A stretch of DNA of 64,000 bases from assembly GCF_051307045.1 (NCBI RefSeq), contig NZ_CP150452.1, forward strand, positions 1,116,001-1,180,000, in the 5' to 3' direction. How positions within the stretch are numbered: position 1 is the first letter of the stretch; the number at the start of each line of letters is the position of its first letter. Source of the DNA: Dryocola sp031988645. GTDB lineage: Bacteria > Pseudomonadota > Gammaproteobacteria > Enterobacterales > Enterobacteriaceae. A program made the position numbers and the translations under genes. This document shows positions 46,098-55,165 of the stretch, piece after piece. The notes under the pieces are model-generated. The model was not told the origin of the DNA. It saw nothing but the letters and a program-made list of their open reading frames with translations, and ran no database searches.

Positions 46098-46882
46098 GAA
46101 TTTTCTTCCCTTGTTACGTCGGTATCTTCATCCGGCAGGCGGGTAATGCGTGCCTGCCGGGCTTCGTCTTCGTGCAGGGTTTTGAGGGTGGTATGCACAA
46201 ACCCGAGGTGCGTCTTCGCGGCACGGCGCGCGCGCTCCGGGTCGCCTGCCAGAATCGCCTGCAGCAGTTCGTTATGCTGTTCGGTAAGCCCGGCAAAAAT
46301 GCTGGGAACGGTATACATGCGCCGGCGGCTGTGCATCACCGAGGACTGCAAAAGATCGAAAAAGCCGCGCATGGTCTGAAGCAGCACGATATTGTGCGAG
46401 GCCTCAGCGATGGCCAGATGAAAACGCACGTCGGCCTGGGCGGCCAGATCCGGATCGTCGCTTTCCTTGAATTTTAGGGTGGCGTCAAAACAGGCGATTA
46501 ATTTTTCTTTGTCGGCGGGCGTGGCGCGCATTGCCGCATGCCAGGCGGTGCTCGCTTCGATGGCGTGGCGCGCTTCTAAAATGTCGTAGCGATAGTTGGG
46601 ATCGTCTTCGACAAGGGTTTTGAGCGGCTGTACGATGCGCTGCTCGGACCACGCCTGCACCTCATAGCGCACAAAAGTGCCGCCGCCGCGGCGGCTAATC
46701 AGCACGCCTTCGCTAATCAGCTTTTGTATCGCTTCGCGGATGGACGAGCGGGAGACGCCCATCTCGCAGGCCAGCTGGCGTTCGGCGGGCAACCGCATGC
46801 CCGCCTCCAGTTTACGTTCGTTAATCAGCGCCTTCAGGCGATCGACCAGATGGTCGGCCAGGCGCGGTCTTGCGGTGGTCAT
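46094..46882 (-). CDS. lldR: LldR, GntR-family L-lactate regulator
   Basis: 262 aa. FadR-type GntR regulator: winged helix with MRLPAERQLACEMGVSRSSIREAIQKL near residues 29-55, and a C-terminal FCD ligand domain (LEARHAIEASTAWHAA). In E. coli it both represses and activates lldPRD. Overlaps lldP and lldD by 4 bp each. Two palindromes of its type lie upstream of lldP. Confidence 0.95.
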
Positions 46883-48534
46883 GGAATCATCCAGGTCAGT
46901 ACATAAGCCTGCAGGGTGGTAATCGCGCCCACCATGCAGGTGAAAATCAGGCTGTGTTTGACGGTAAAGCGGAACAGATCTGACTCTTTACCGACCAGCC
47001 CTACGGCCGCGCAGGCGATAGCGATGGACTGCGGAGAAATCATCTTCCCGGTGACGCCGCCGGTGGTGTTTGCCGCCACCAGCAGCAAATCCGAAACGCC
47101 GATCTGCTGTGCGGTAGTGGCCTGCAAAGCCGCGAACAGCGCGTTTGAGGAGGTATCTGAACCGGTCAGGAACACGCCCAGCCAGCCGAGGAACGGCGAG
47201 AAGAAGGTGAACGCGTGCCCGGTGTGTGCCAGCGCCAGCGCAAGGGTGGCCGAAAGTCCGGAATAGTTAGAGATAAAGGCGAACGCAAGCACCATGCCGA
47301 TGGAGTAAATCGGCAGCGCCAGCTCCCTGAGCGTCTCGCCGAAGGTTTCAACCGCGGCCTTCGGCTTCATGCGCAGATAGACGATGGAGATGAGGGCGGC
47401 GACCAGAATGGCGGTGCCGGTCGCGGAGAACCAGTCGAACTTGTACACCGCCGCGTAGGCCACGCTTTCCGCCACCACCGGCGGCATCTTCGCCACCAGC
47501 TTGTCGAGGAAGGGCACGGAAACGTTGAATACCCAGTCCGCCAGCGCGCCGCCCGGCGCGAACAGCGCTTTAAACGGCGGCACGCTCCAGATAGTCACGG
47601 TGGCGGTCAGGAAGATAAACGGCATCCAGGCGCGAATAACCTGGCCGGCGGTATAGTTTTTACGGGCGAGGGTCTGATCGGTCACCGACGCGCCAACGTC
47701 GCCGAAGCGGAAGATGCGCACCGGTTTCCAGACGCGCAGGAAAGCGGTCAAACAGACCAGCGAAACCAGCGAGGAGATAATATCCGGCAGCTCCGGCCCA
47801 AGGAAGTTGGAGCTCAGGAACTGAGCGATAGCGAACGAGCCGCCGGCGACCATGACCGCAGGCCAGGTCTCTTTAATGCCGCGCCAGCCGTCCATGATCG
47901 CCATTATCCAGAACAGCACGATAATCGTCAGGAACGGCAGCTGGCGGCCAACCATCTGGCCAATTTCAAAGCTGTCCAGCCCGGTAACCTGTCCCGCCAC
48001 GATAATCGGAATGCCCATCGCGCCAAAAGCCACCGGCGCGGTGTTGACAATCAGGCACAGGCCGGCGGCGTAAAGAGGATTAAAGCCCAGGCCGACCAGC
48101 AGGGCGGCGGTGATGGCTACCGGCGCGCCGAATCCCGCGGCCCCTTCCAGGAACGCGCCAAAGGAAAAGCCGACGATCAGCATTTGCAGGCGCTGATCCG
48201 GCGTGATGGAGAGAATCGACGAACGGATAATGTCGAACTGCCCGGTTTTCACCGAGATTTTATAGACGAATACGGCGGCGATAATAATCCATGCTATCGG
48301 CCACAGGCCGTAGAAGAAGCCGTACACCACCGATGCCAGCGCCCGGTCAACCGGCATGCGGTAGAAGAACAGCGCGACCAGCAGGGCAAGGCCGACCGTC
48401 AGCGTTGCGGCCAGATAGCCCTTCATGCGCAGCTTAATCAACGCGTAGAAGAAGAACACAATGGGCAGGGCGGCAATCAGGCTGGACAGCCAGATATTAC
48501 CTGCCGGGTCGTAAACTTGTTGCCAGGCTTGCAT
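46879..48534 (-). CDS. lldP: LldP, L-lactate permease
   Basis: 551 aa, as in E. coli, 12 or more membrane segments. Proton-coupled uptake of lactate and glycolate. Family blocks: FSFGAFLEGAAGFGAPVAIT and the GSDTSSNALFAALQ loop near the C-terminus. First gene of lldPRD. Confidence 0.97.
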   Translation of the reverse strand: MQAWQQVYDPAGNIWLSSLIAALPIVFFFYALIKLRMKGYLAATLTVGLALLVALFFYRMPVDRALASVVYGFFYGLWPIAWIIIAAVFVYKISVKTGQFDIIRSSILSITPDQRLQMLIVGFSFGAFLEGAAGFGAPVAITAALLVGLGFNPLYAAGLCLIVNTAPVAFGAMGIPIIVAGQVTGLDSFEIGQMVGRQLPFLTIIVLFWIMAIMDGWRGIKETWPAVMVAGGSFAIAQFLSSNFLGPELPDIISSLVSLVCLTAFLRVWKPVRIFRFGDVGASVTDQTLARKNYTAGQVIRAWMPFIFLTATVTIWSVPPFKALFAPGGALADWVFNVSVPFLDKLVAKMPPVVAESVAYAAVYKFDWFSATGTAILVAALISIVYLRMKPKAAVETFGETLRELALPIYSIGMVLAFAFISNYSGLSATLALALAHTGHAFTFFSPFLGWLGVFLTGSDTSSNALFAALQATTAQQIGVSDLLLVAANTTGGVTGKMISPQSIAIACAAVGLVGKESDLFRFTVKHSLIFTCMVGAITTLQAYVLTWMIP

Positions 48535-48577
48535 GCGGGAGATCTCCGGAACGTGACGGGCTTATTATTTTTCGCCA

Positions 48578-48594
48578 GATTGGTAGGACCAATC
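48578..48594. promoter_or_regulatory. LldR operator, proximal
   Basis: GATTGGTAGGACCAATC, a near-perfect palindrome of the GntR/FadR type known for LldR and PdhR, 44 bp upstream of lldP. Confidence 0.85.
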
Positions 48595-48702
48595 GTGCAA
48601 TGTAGGGTGTTTGAGGTTTTATGGTTAACTTTGTGTTAACTGATGGCAATATTTATGTTGGTTTTTTTGCGGTAATGCGCAAAGCGGTCACGTTTTTGGT
48701 AA

Positions 48703-48719
48703 GATTGGTAGGACCAATT
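48703..48719. promoter_or_regulatory. LldR operator, distal
   Basis: GATTGGTAGGACCAATT, the same palindrome 125 bp further upstream, close to 12 helical turns away. Such a pair flanking the promoter allows LldR looping, as known in E. coli. Confidence 0.85.
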
Positions 48720-48748
48720 TTTCCCCTCCCGCGGGAGGGGATGTCAGG

Positions 48749-50128
48749 TTACAGAGGCTGCGCTCTTAAAACTCTCACTCGCCAGCGGCCAACGTCCGCC
48801 AGCATAAACAGCAGCAGGCTCACGCCCATCACCGGCAGGCAAAAGCCGAGCAGGACGGCGGCGAGCAGCGAACCTGCGCGCCAGGCAACCGGCAGGGCGA
48901 ACCACGCCTCGCTTAGCGTTTGTGCCGGGTTATGCGCGGAGGCGGCGGGCCGACGCAGCCACCACATCCGGTAGCCGAGCACAATCATCGTACACAGGCC
49001 AAAACCAAACGCCGCCAGCAGCAGCTGGTTAGGCAGCCCGAACAGCACGCCCATATGCGCGTCGATGCCCCAGCGCGTTAGTCTGGCAACCAGAGGGAAA
49101 TCGGCGAAGCGCACCCGATCGACAACGTTCAGGCTGAGGGGATCGACAGCTACGGCATCAACTTGCGTTGGCCATGCGCGATCGATTTCGGTTACCGTCC
49201 AGGCTTGATCCGCCGCCCGCGCCGGGCGAATTTCAAGCTTGTTCGACGAGATCCCCGCCGCGCGCGCCGCGTGGAGCACGCCATCCCAGGTTTCATTCGC
49301 GACGACGGGCATGGCCATGCCGGGCGTCATCCCATGATGTTCAGCGTGGGGAGCCTGATGCAGATGGCCCGTTTGCGGCTTCAGGGCGGTGTTCATCTGC
49401 GGCGTCATCCAGCCCAGCTCGCTGCGAAGCTTATCGATATTTCCGCCCGCCCACTGCGACCAGGTAAGCCCCGTGGCGGAGAAGAATATCAGCCCGAGGA
49501 GCAAAAATACCCCCAGCGTAATGTGCCAGTGGCGAGCTTTGCTTTGCGAAGTATGCCGAACCTTCAGCTTTCTTTTCGGACGTGACGTCAGCCAGATCGC
49601 CACGCCGCCCAGCGCCGCCGCCCATAGCCAGGAAGCGGCCAGCTCGCTGTAAAGCCGGCCCGTATCGCCCAGCAGTAGCCCACGGTGAAAATTATCAATC
49701 CAGGTACGTAACGGCAGCACGCCGCTGGTGCCGTAGACCGTCATATCGCCTTTCACCGCAAGCGTGGACGGCGAAACAAAAATCGCGCGGGACTCAGAGG
49801 CTGCGAGCGCAGAATCGACAAACTGCACGCGGGTCGTCTCACCCGGAGCGGGCGCCGGGCGCACCGCGTAGATACGGGCATCTTCGCCAATATAGCGTCG
49901 TGCTGCGGCTATCTGCTGCGAAAGAGAGTGTTGCGGGCCGGCCGCTTCGGTATACAACGCTTCATGGTAAAGCGCGTTTTCAATTTGAGGCGTCAGTACG
50001 TACAGGGTGCCCGTAAGAGCCGCGACGAAAATAAACGGGCCAACGAACAGGCCGATATAAAAATGCAGGCGACGCAAAAGCGTCAGCAGCGCGCCCCGAC
50101 GGGCGAGCTGAGAGTGTCCGGAAGACAT
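48749..50128 (-). CDS. PepSY-TM family membrane protein
   Basis: 459 aa with four or five membrane segments: near residue 25 (LHFYIGLFVGPFIFVAALTG), 165, 205, 370 and 415. PepSY-type extracytoplasmic domains lie between (ARIYAVRPAPAPGETTRVQF and WTVTEIDRAWPTQVDAVAVD). A His/Met-rich stretch (HLHQAPHAEHHGMTPGMAM) near residues 258-276 suggests metal contact. Such proteins often accompany siderophore or copper genes and may act as reductases; no substrate can be read here. Runs 43 bp after the DUF2946 gene on the same strand. Confidence 0.85.
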   Translation of the reverse strand: MSSGHSQLARRGALLTLLRRLHFYIGLFVGPFIFVAALTGTLYVLTPQIENALYHEALYTEAAGPQHSLSQQIAAARRYIGEDARIYAVRPAPAPGETTRVQFVDSALAASESRAIFVSPSTLAVKGDMTVYGTSGVLPLRTWIDNFHRGLLLGDTGRLYSELAASWLWAAALGGVAIWLTSRPKRKLKVRHTSQSKARHWHITLGVFLLLGLIFFSATGLTWSQWAGGNIDKLRSELGWMTPQMNTALKPQTGHLHQAPHAEHHGMTPGMAMPVVANETWDGVLHAARAAGISSNKLEIRPARAADQAWTVTEIDRAWPTQVDAVAVDPLSLNVVDRVRFADFPLVARLTRWGIDAHMGVLFGLPNQLLLAAFGFGLCTMIVLGYRMWWLRRPAASAHNPAQTLSEAWFALPVAWRAGSLLAAVLLGFCLPVMGVSLLLFMLADVGRWRVRVLRAQPL

Positions 50129-50171
50129 AGTTATCCTGTGGCATAGCCATTACGTTAAAGGTGGAGGTTTT

Positions 50172-50603
50172 TTAACGAAACGGGGCGACAGGAGGCGCGC
50201 GCGGCAGGGCCCCGGCATCTTCATGCTGAGCCAGCAGCGGGGCGATAACCGCAGGAGGCGGGGCGCGGGTAATACGCCACGCCAGCCAGATAAAGGGAAT
50301 AAACAGCCAGACGATAAGAGGGACATGCAGCAGCAGCTGACAATATCCGCAGGCGATATCATCCATCAACGAGGCGCCCGGATCGGGCATAAGGTGAGAG
50401 GCGCCGGGCATCTTCATCGACCCCATCTCCATCATCATGCCGCCGGAGTGCGTCATCTGATGTTCGCCGCCTGCCTCACTCATCGCCACGCGCCTGTGCT
50501 CCAGCGATTTAGAAATCACCGGCGCGATAAAAAGCATCAGCATCGCCAGAAGCGCGATCGCTGAAGGCCATTTATGGCGAGAAAAAGAGAAGAGTGATGA
50601 CAA
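50172..50603 (-). CDS. DUF2946-like Met/His-rich membrane protein
   Basis: 143 aa. A hydrophobic N-terminal segment (AIALLAMLMLFIAPVI) is followed by a periplasmic Met/His-rich loop (HQMTHSGGMMMEMGSMKM), a CGYC motif and a second hydrophobic segment (LIVWLFIPFIWLAWRI). This plan fits DUF2946 proteins, which commonly occur with PepSY proteins and copper-related genes. Copper or another soft metal as partner is inference. Confidence 0.65.
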   Translation of the reverse strand: MSSLFSFSRHKWPSAIALLAMLMLFIAPVISKSLEHRRVAMSEAGGEHQMTHSGGMMMEMGSMKMPGASHLMPDPGASLMDDIACGYCQLLLHVPLIVWLFIPFIWLAWRITRAPPPAVIAPLLAQHEDAGALPRAPPVAPFR

Positions 50604-50730
50604 CCGGGCTACCCGCGTACTGATGAGCTGTTGCGCGATTGTACCCTGGTGGAAATGGATTGTTAAAAATTATGCGCGACGGCTTATTCCTCTTCTCACG
50701 CAAGGAATAAGCGCGCGCATTCAGCCGCCG

Positions 50731-51786
50731 TCAGGCCTTAAGCGTTGCCATATCAATGACGAAGCGGTACTTCACGTCGCTCTTCAACAGGCGCTCGTAG
50801 GCTTGGTTAATCTGCTGTATGTCGATCATTTCGATATCGGAGACGATGCCGTGCTCGGCGCAGAAATCCAGCATCTCCTGGGTTTCCCTGATGCCGCCAA
50901 TCGCCGAGCCGGAGACGGAACGGCGGCCCATAATCATCGGCAAGGTGCTGGCCGGCGGGTCTATCTCCCCCAGCAGCCCGACGTAAACCAGCGTGCCGTC
51001 CAGCGTCAGGGTTGGCATGTAGGGATTGATATCGTGGACGTACGGCACCGTGTCGATAATCAGGTCAAACTGATTCTTCACGCTCTCCATCTGCGCCTCG
51101 TCTGTCGATAACACAATGTTGTGCGCGCCCAGGCGGCGGGCGTCCGCTTCTTTGCTGGCCGAGCGGGTGAACAGCGTCACCTCCGCGCCCAGCGCGTTCG
51201 CCAGCTTCAGTGCCATATGGCCTAGTCCGCCCAGTCCGATAACCGCAACTTTACTGCCCTTGCCGACGTTCCAGTGGCGCAGGGGCGACCAGGTCGTGAT
51301 GCCGGCGCAAAGCAGCGGCGCGGCGCCTTTGAGATCCAGCCCGTCCGGCATTTTTAACACGAAGTCTTGCGAGGCGACGATGGCCTGGGAATAGCCGCCG
51401 TAGGTTGGCTGATGGTCATGGCGATCGACGCCGTTGTAGGTCTGCACGTTGCCTTCTTCGCAATACTGCTCAAGACCCTCTTTACAGGGATGGCACACGC
51501 GGCAGGAATCCACCATACAGCCGATGCCGGCGTAATCGCCCGGTTTGAATTTGGTGACGCTGCTGCCGACAGAGGCGACCCGGCCGATCACTTCGTGTCC
51601 CGGCACCAGCGGATAGGTGCTAAATCCCCAGTCGTTACGCGCCTGGTGAAGATCGGAGTGGCATACGCCGCAATACATAACCTCCAGCACCACATCGTCC
51701 GGGCGCGGATCGCGGCGGATAAATTCGAACGGGGCCAGTGGGACCTGCGCGCTTTGCGCCGCATAGCCGAGGACTTTCATCGTCAT
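50731..51786 (-). CDS. Zinc-dependent NAD(P) alcohol dehydrogenase, YahK-like
   Basis: 351 aa. Medium-chain dehydrogenase of the cinnamyl-alcohol type, similar to E. coli YahK, which reduces aldehydes with NADPH. Catalytic zinc site GVCHSDLH and GHEVIGRV; structural zinc cysteines in DSCRVCHPCKEGLEQYC; cofactor loop GLGGLGHMALKLA. The gene overlaps the cupin gene upstream by 4 bp (ATGA), so the two are coupled. The ATG at 51780 could also serve as start. Confidence 0.9.
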   Translation of the reverse strand: MTMKVLGYAAQSAQVPLAPFEFIRRDPRPDDVVLEVMYCGVCHSDLHQARNDWGFSTYPLVPGHEVIGRVASVGSSVTKFKPGDYAGIGCMVDSCRVCHPCKEGLEQYCEEGNVQTYNGVDRHDHQPTYGGYSQAIVASQDFVLKMPDGLDLKGAAPLLCAGITTWSPLRHWNVGKGSKVAVIGLGGLGHMALKLANALGAEVTLFTRSASKEADARRLGAHNIVLSTDEAQMESVKNQFDLIIDTVPYVHDINPYMPTLTLDGTLVYVGLLGEIDPPASTLPMIMGRRSVSGSAIGGIRETQEMLDFCAEHGIVSDIEMIDIQQINQAYERLLKSDVKYRFVIDMATLKA

Positions 51787-52214
51787 GGTTTCTCCTGCAT
51801 GACTCGTTCATTATTATATTGATCGTCGCTGACGTGCTCCATCCACTCGACGGGGCTGCCGTTCAGGGATTCCGCAATGGCGATATGGGTCATCGCGTTG
51901 TCAGGCGTAGCGCCGTGCCAGTGCTTAACGTCTTCCGGGATCCAGACGATATCGCCCTGGTTTATCTCTTTTATCGGGTGGCCCCATTCCTGTAGCCAGC
52001 CGCGTCCGTGAGTAACGATCAGCGTCTGGCCGAGCGGATGGGTATGCCAGGCCGTGCGGGCGCCCGGTTCAAAGGTGATTGCCGCTCCGCCGACACGGGC
52101 TGGTGCTGTAGCCTGGAAAGGGGCGTCAATGCGTACCCGGCCGGTAAAGTAATTTTCTGGTCCGGTCTGAGAAGGCTGAGAGCCCGCTGGCGTAATTTTC
52201 AGTTTATCTTCCAC
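51783..52214 (-). CDS. Cupin-domain protein
   Basis: 143 aa, GTG start with GGGAGGAAAAA just upstream. A single cupin with the metal-binding pattern AWHTHPLGQTLIV and the second motif GDIVWIPEDVKHWHGA. Similar small cupins act on oxidised organic compounds or peroxides; the exact role is not known. Coupled to the alcohol dehydrogenase gene. Confidence 0.85.
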   Translation of the reverse strand: MEDKLKITPAGSQPSQTGPENYFTGRVRIDAPFQATAPARVGGAAITFEPGARTAWHTHPLGQTLIVTHGRGWLQEWGHPIKEINQGDIVWIPEDVKHWHGATPDNAMTHIAIAESLNGSPVEWMEHVSDDQYNNERVMQEKP

Positions 52215-52531
52215 TTTTTCCTCCCTTTCGGCATACGTTGCCGGGGTTACATAAAGAACGCTCGTCAGAAGTATAGGAAACTGAGCAAGATCGGTTCAGT
52301 TTCTCCGCCATTTCTGCTGGCGATGCCCGAACTCTATGCCCGTGAAGGGGGACAAAAAGATGAAGCAGAGCGGCTGCGACGCCGATCTTCAGCTAAAGCG
52401 GCGGAAATAAATACGCCCGGCGCACGCAAAAGAAAAAGCTGAAAATTGCCTTTTAAGGAGTAAAAGAAACCGGGAAAGTTGCGGCAAAATCGATGAGACG
52501 GCAAGATATAGCCTCGATAAAAGGAGATATC
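52215..52531. other. Intergenic region between the cupin gene and ybdG
   Basis: 317 bp, divergent, so it should hold both promoters. On the plus strand a frame from an ATG at 52323 to TGA at 52440-52442 encodes 39 residues (MPELYAREGGQKDEAERL, then a basic tail ending ARKRKS). No clear ribosome site precedes it, so it may be chance or a decayed gene. Nothing else was recognised. Confidence 0.35.
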
Positions 52532-53779
52532 ATGCAGGAACTGGCTTCATTCTTAAGTAATTTCGGGATTGTACTTAACCACACAACCTCTTTAATTCTG
52601 GTTCTGAGTATTATTTTTATATTTTCGCTGGCGGTGCATTTTATGCTTCACGGCATGGTGTTGCGCGCTTTCGAAAAGCGGGCGAAATCCAGCCCGCATC
52701 TGTGGCTGCAAATAATTACTGAAAACAAACTTTTTCAAAGGCTGGCCTTAACGCTGCAGGGGATTATCGTCAATATCCAGGCGGTGCTGTGGCTGCAGAA
52801 AGGCAGCGACATCAGTACGGTTTTAATCATCGGCGCGCAGCTGTGGATTATGCTTTACTCGCTGCTGTCGTTATTCTCTTTGCTGGACGTTATTTATAAC
52901 TTCTCGCAGAAAATCACCTTCGCTTCCCATATTCCGCTAAAAGGCATTTTCCAGGGCGTTAAATTAATCAGCGCAATGGTCATCGGCATCATGATGATTT
53001 CCCGCGTCATCGGGCAGTCGCCGGCCATTCTGATTAGCGGCCTGGGCGCCATGGCGGCGGTCCTGATGCTGGTGTTTAAAGACCCGATTCTTGGCCTGGT
53101 CGCCGGCATCCAGCTTTCGGCTAACCGCATGTTAAAGCTGGGAGACTGGCTGGAAATGCCAAAGTTCGGCGCCGACGGAGCGGTAACGGATATTGGCCTG
53201 ACAACGGTGAAAGTGCGCAACTGGGATAACACCATCACCACTATTCCCACCTATGCCCTGGTATCTGACGCGTTTAAAAACTGGAGCGGCATGTCGCAAT
53301 CCGGCGGGCGCCGAATTAAGCGCAGCATTAATATTGATACCACCAGCATTCATTTTCTCTCGCCGCAAGAACAGCAGCGCCTGATTAACGCCAGGCTGTT
53401 AAAGCCCTATATGGACTCCCGCAGTAAAGAGATCGAAGAATATAACCGTACCCACAATAGCGATACCGCATCGGTACTCAACGGCCGCAGCATGACAAAC
53501 GTCGGTACCTTCAGGGTTTATCTGACGGAATATCTGCAAAACCATCCGCGAATCCGTAAAGATATGACGCTAATGGTGCGACAGCTTGCCCCCGGCGCAG
53601 AAGGGCTTCCTCTGGAAATTTACGCTTTTACAAATACCGTCGTGTGGCTGGAATATGAGGCTATCCAGGCGGATATTTTTGAGCATATTTTTGCGGTGAT
53701 TGATGAGTTTGGCCTGCGGATCCACCAGTCGCCAACAGGAAACGATATCCGCTCCGTGGCGGTACAGCTTAGCCGCTAA
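52532..53779 (+). CDS. ybdG: YbdG, miniconductance mechanosensitive channel (MscM)
   Basis: 415 aa from the ATG at 52532, the K-12 length; AAAAGGAGATATC precedes it. Five membrane segments, then the MscS-type pore helix and beta domain: GLGAMAAVLMLVFKDPILGLVAGIQLSAN-type block, then LGDWLEMPKFGADGAVTDIG and GLTTVKVRNWDNTITTIP. Opens on mild osmotic downshock. Convergent with no gene; a strong terminator follows. Confidence 0.95.
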   Translation: MQELASFLSNFGIVLNHTTSLILVLSIIFIFSLAVHFMLHGMVLRAFEKRAKSSPHLWLQIITENKLFQRLALTLQGIIVNIQAVLWLQKGSDISTVLIIGAQLWIMLYSLLSLFSLLDVIYNFSQKITFASHIPLKGIFQGVKLISAMVIGIMMISRVIGQSPAILISGLGAMAAVLMLVFKDPILGLVAGIQLSANRMLKLGDWLEMPKFGADGAVTDIGLTTVKVRNWDNTITTIPTYALVSDAFKNWSGMSQSGGRRIKRSINIDTTSIHFLSPQEQQRLINARLLKPYMDSRSKEIEEYNRTHNSDTASVLNGRSMTNVGTFRVYLTEYLQNHPRIRKDMTLMVRQLAPGAEGLPLEIYAFTNTVVWLEYEAIQADIFEHIFAVIDEFGLRIHQSPTGNDIRSVAVQLSR

Positions 53780-53797
53780 GCCCTGTGCATATTCAAT

Positions 53798-53839
53798 AAA
53801 AAACCCGTCCGGGTGGCTTATCACCCGGACGGGTTTTTT
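53798..53839. terminator. Strong bidirectional terminator after ybdG
   Basis: AAAAAACCCGTCCGGGTG (53798-53815) and its complement at 53822-53839 form an 18-bp arm pair with a 6-nt loop and A/T runs on both sides, so it works in both directions. Confidence 0.92.
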
Positions 53840-53841
53840 AT

Positions 53842-54073
53842 TACCGGGCTTTGTTATTGAAGTAAATAACTAACGATTCTGGCCTGGCTTAAAAAGCCCA
53901 TTATCAGCGCACTGAACAGGTTCCAACGCGGTTAACAGTTCAAACCCTAATTTTATAGGGTCTTGTAACTTGTTGATTATAATATTCTTATTTAAAAGGT
54001 TAGAAAAAGGGTATTTGCGGAAGGAAAGGCCGTTTTATGTATTGCCTCAAAGAGTTAAGCGTGTAAAGCTTCT
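53842..54073 (+). promoter_or_regulatory. CRISPR leader region
   Basis: An AT-rich stretch before the first repeat, with CCCTAATTTTATAGGG near 53944-53959 and TATAATATTCTTATTT near 53979-53994. The degenerate last repeat is on the right, so the leader should be on the left and transcription rightward. No protein gene is seen in this stretch. Confidence 0.55.
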
Positions 54074-54394
54074 GTTTACTGCCGTACAGGCAGCTTAGAA
54101 AGGGGGCCGGCTCCATGTCCTGGGAATACCGTTAGTTCACTGCCGTACAGGCAGCTTAGAAAGCGAGCAGCCCTGGTGAAAGCTGGTGCGTTAAGTTCAC
54201 TGCCGTACAGGCAGCTTAGAAAACGCCGCTTTCGATGGCGCAGGGTGGGCTTGGGTTCACTGCCGTACAGGCAGCTTAGAAATGGAAAAAGCGTTACTGG
54301 ATGCCGTGTTCGACGTTCACTGCCGTACAGGCAGCTTAGAAAGTTCGCACTCCTCCCTGTGGTCATTCGTTTGCGTTCACTGCCGTACAGGCAG
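54074..54394 (+). CRISPR. Type I-F CRISPR array, six repeats and five spacers, no cas genes nearby
   Basis: 28-nt repeats begin GTTCACTGCCGTACAGGCAG and end CTTAGAAA, the enterobacterial I-F repeat with an inner hairpin (CTGCC / GGCAG). Repeats start at 54074, 54135, 54195, 54255, 54315 and 54375. The first has one change (GTTTACTG); the last keeps only its first 20 bases and then diverges, marking the trailer end. Spacers are 33, 32, 32, 32 and 32 nt, all different. The long one, spacer 1, opens with GGGGGCCGG, the same type of site as the frameshifts. ybdG and fdnI flank the array; no cas gene is in the window. Confidence 0.95.
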
Positions 54395-54508
54395 ACGCAG
54401 CCCTTCTGATTAAAAAGCAGATGACGCGCTATTTCGGCCCTGCACACAACGGCATCCGCTGTTTTATAGGGCGAAAATTGCGCGCCATCTTTTTTATCAG
54501 CCTGAGAA

Positions 54509-55165
54509 CTACATCCCCTCGCTGCTTTCTTTCTTCGCTTCCCGCGCTTCCACTTCACGATACCAGCGCGGATGGTGTTTCTGCGCCCAGCGGCGGCTGA
54601 CCTTGCCGTCAATCATGCCTTTAATCGAGCCTTTCACCCAGAACGCCATGTACATATGCACCATAATGGCGAGGAGTAAAATAATGGCCGAGGTGGCGTG
54701 GATAAGCAGGCCGTAGCGCACTATCTGAATCGGGAAGAAGCCGGCGAAGTACGGGCGCCAGATGATAATGCCGCTCACCAGCAGCACGGAGATCATGCTC
54801 ATAATGGTCCAGAACATCATCTTCTGACCGGCGTTGTATTTGCCGACCTGCGCCACCTTATGCTCGTTGCCTTTAAGCACCTCAACAATGCCTTTCACCC
54901 ACGGGATATCGTGTTTGTCCGGAATATTGTGGTGCACAAAACGCACGAACATAAACATCAGCATCAAGAAGATCGCCACGCCGAAGAACGGGTGCAGAAT
55001 GCGGCCCATCTGCGGCGTACCGAAGGTTCCCGTCAGCCATTGCAGCGTCGGGAAGAACAGCGCGATGCCGGAGAGCGCCACCAGGAAGAAGCAGATAACC
55101 ATCGTCCAGTGACAGGCGCGGTCGATAAATTTCGTCCTGACAATCATCCTGCTCTTCTTAGTCAT
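54509..55165 (-). CDS. fdnI: FdnI, formate dehydrogenase-N cytochrome b556 subunit
   Basis: 218 aa (217 in E. coli), four membrane segments. Anchors FdnGH and reduces menaquinone on the cytoplasmic side. Heme-ligand histidines in IDRACHWTMV, RILHPFFG and LLIHATSAII. The ATG at 55165 overlaps the fdnH stop by 8 bp; the frame is open upstream but MTKKSRMIVRTKF is the family start. The end (KKESSEGM) matches E. coli FdnI. Third gene of fdnGHI. Confidence 0.96.
   Translation of the reverse strand: MTKKSRMIVRTKFIDRACHWTMVICFFLVALSGIALFFPTLQWLTGTFGTPQMGRILHPFFGVAIFLMLMFMFVRFVHHNIPDKHDIPWVKGIVEVLKGNEHKVAQVGKYNAGQKMMFWTIMSMISVLLVSGIIIWRPYFAGFFPIQIVRYGLLIHATSAIILLLAIMVHMYMAFWVKGSIKGMIDGKVSRRWAQKHHPRWYREVEAREAKKESSEGM

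Noticed and set aside
54076..54612. A 178-codon minus-strand open frame with the repeated unit FLSCLYGSE
   Set aside because: It is the translation of the CRISPR repeats, whose spacing keeps the frame open. It is not a gene.
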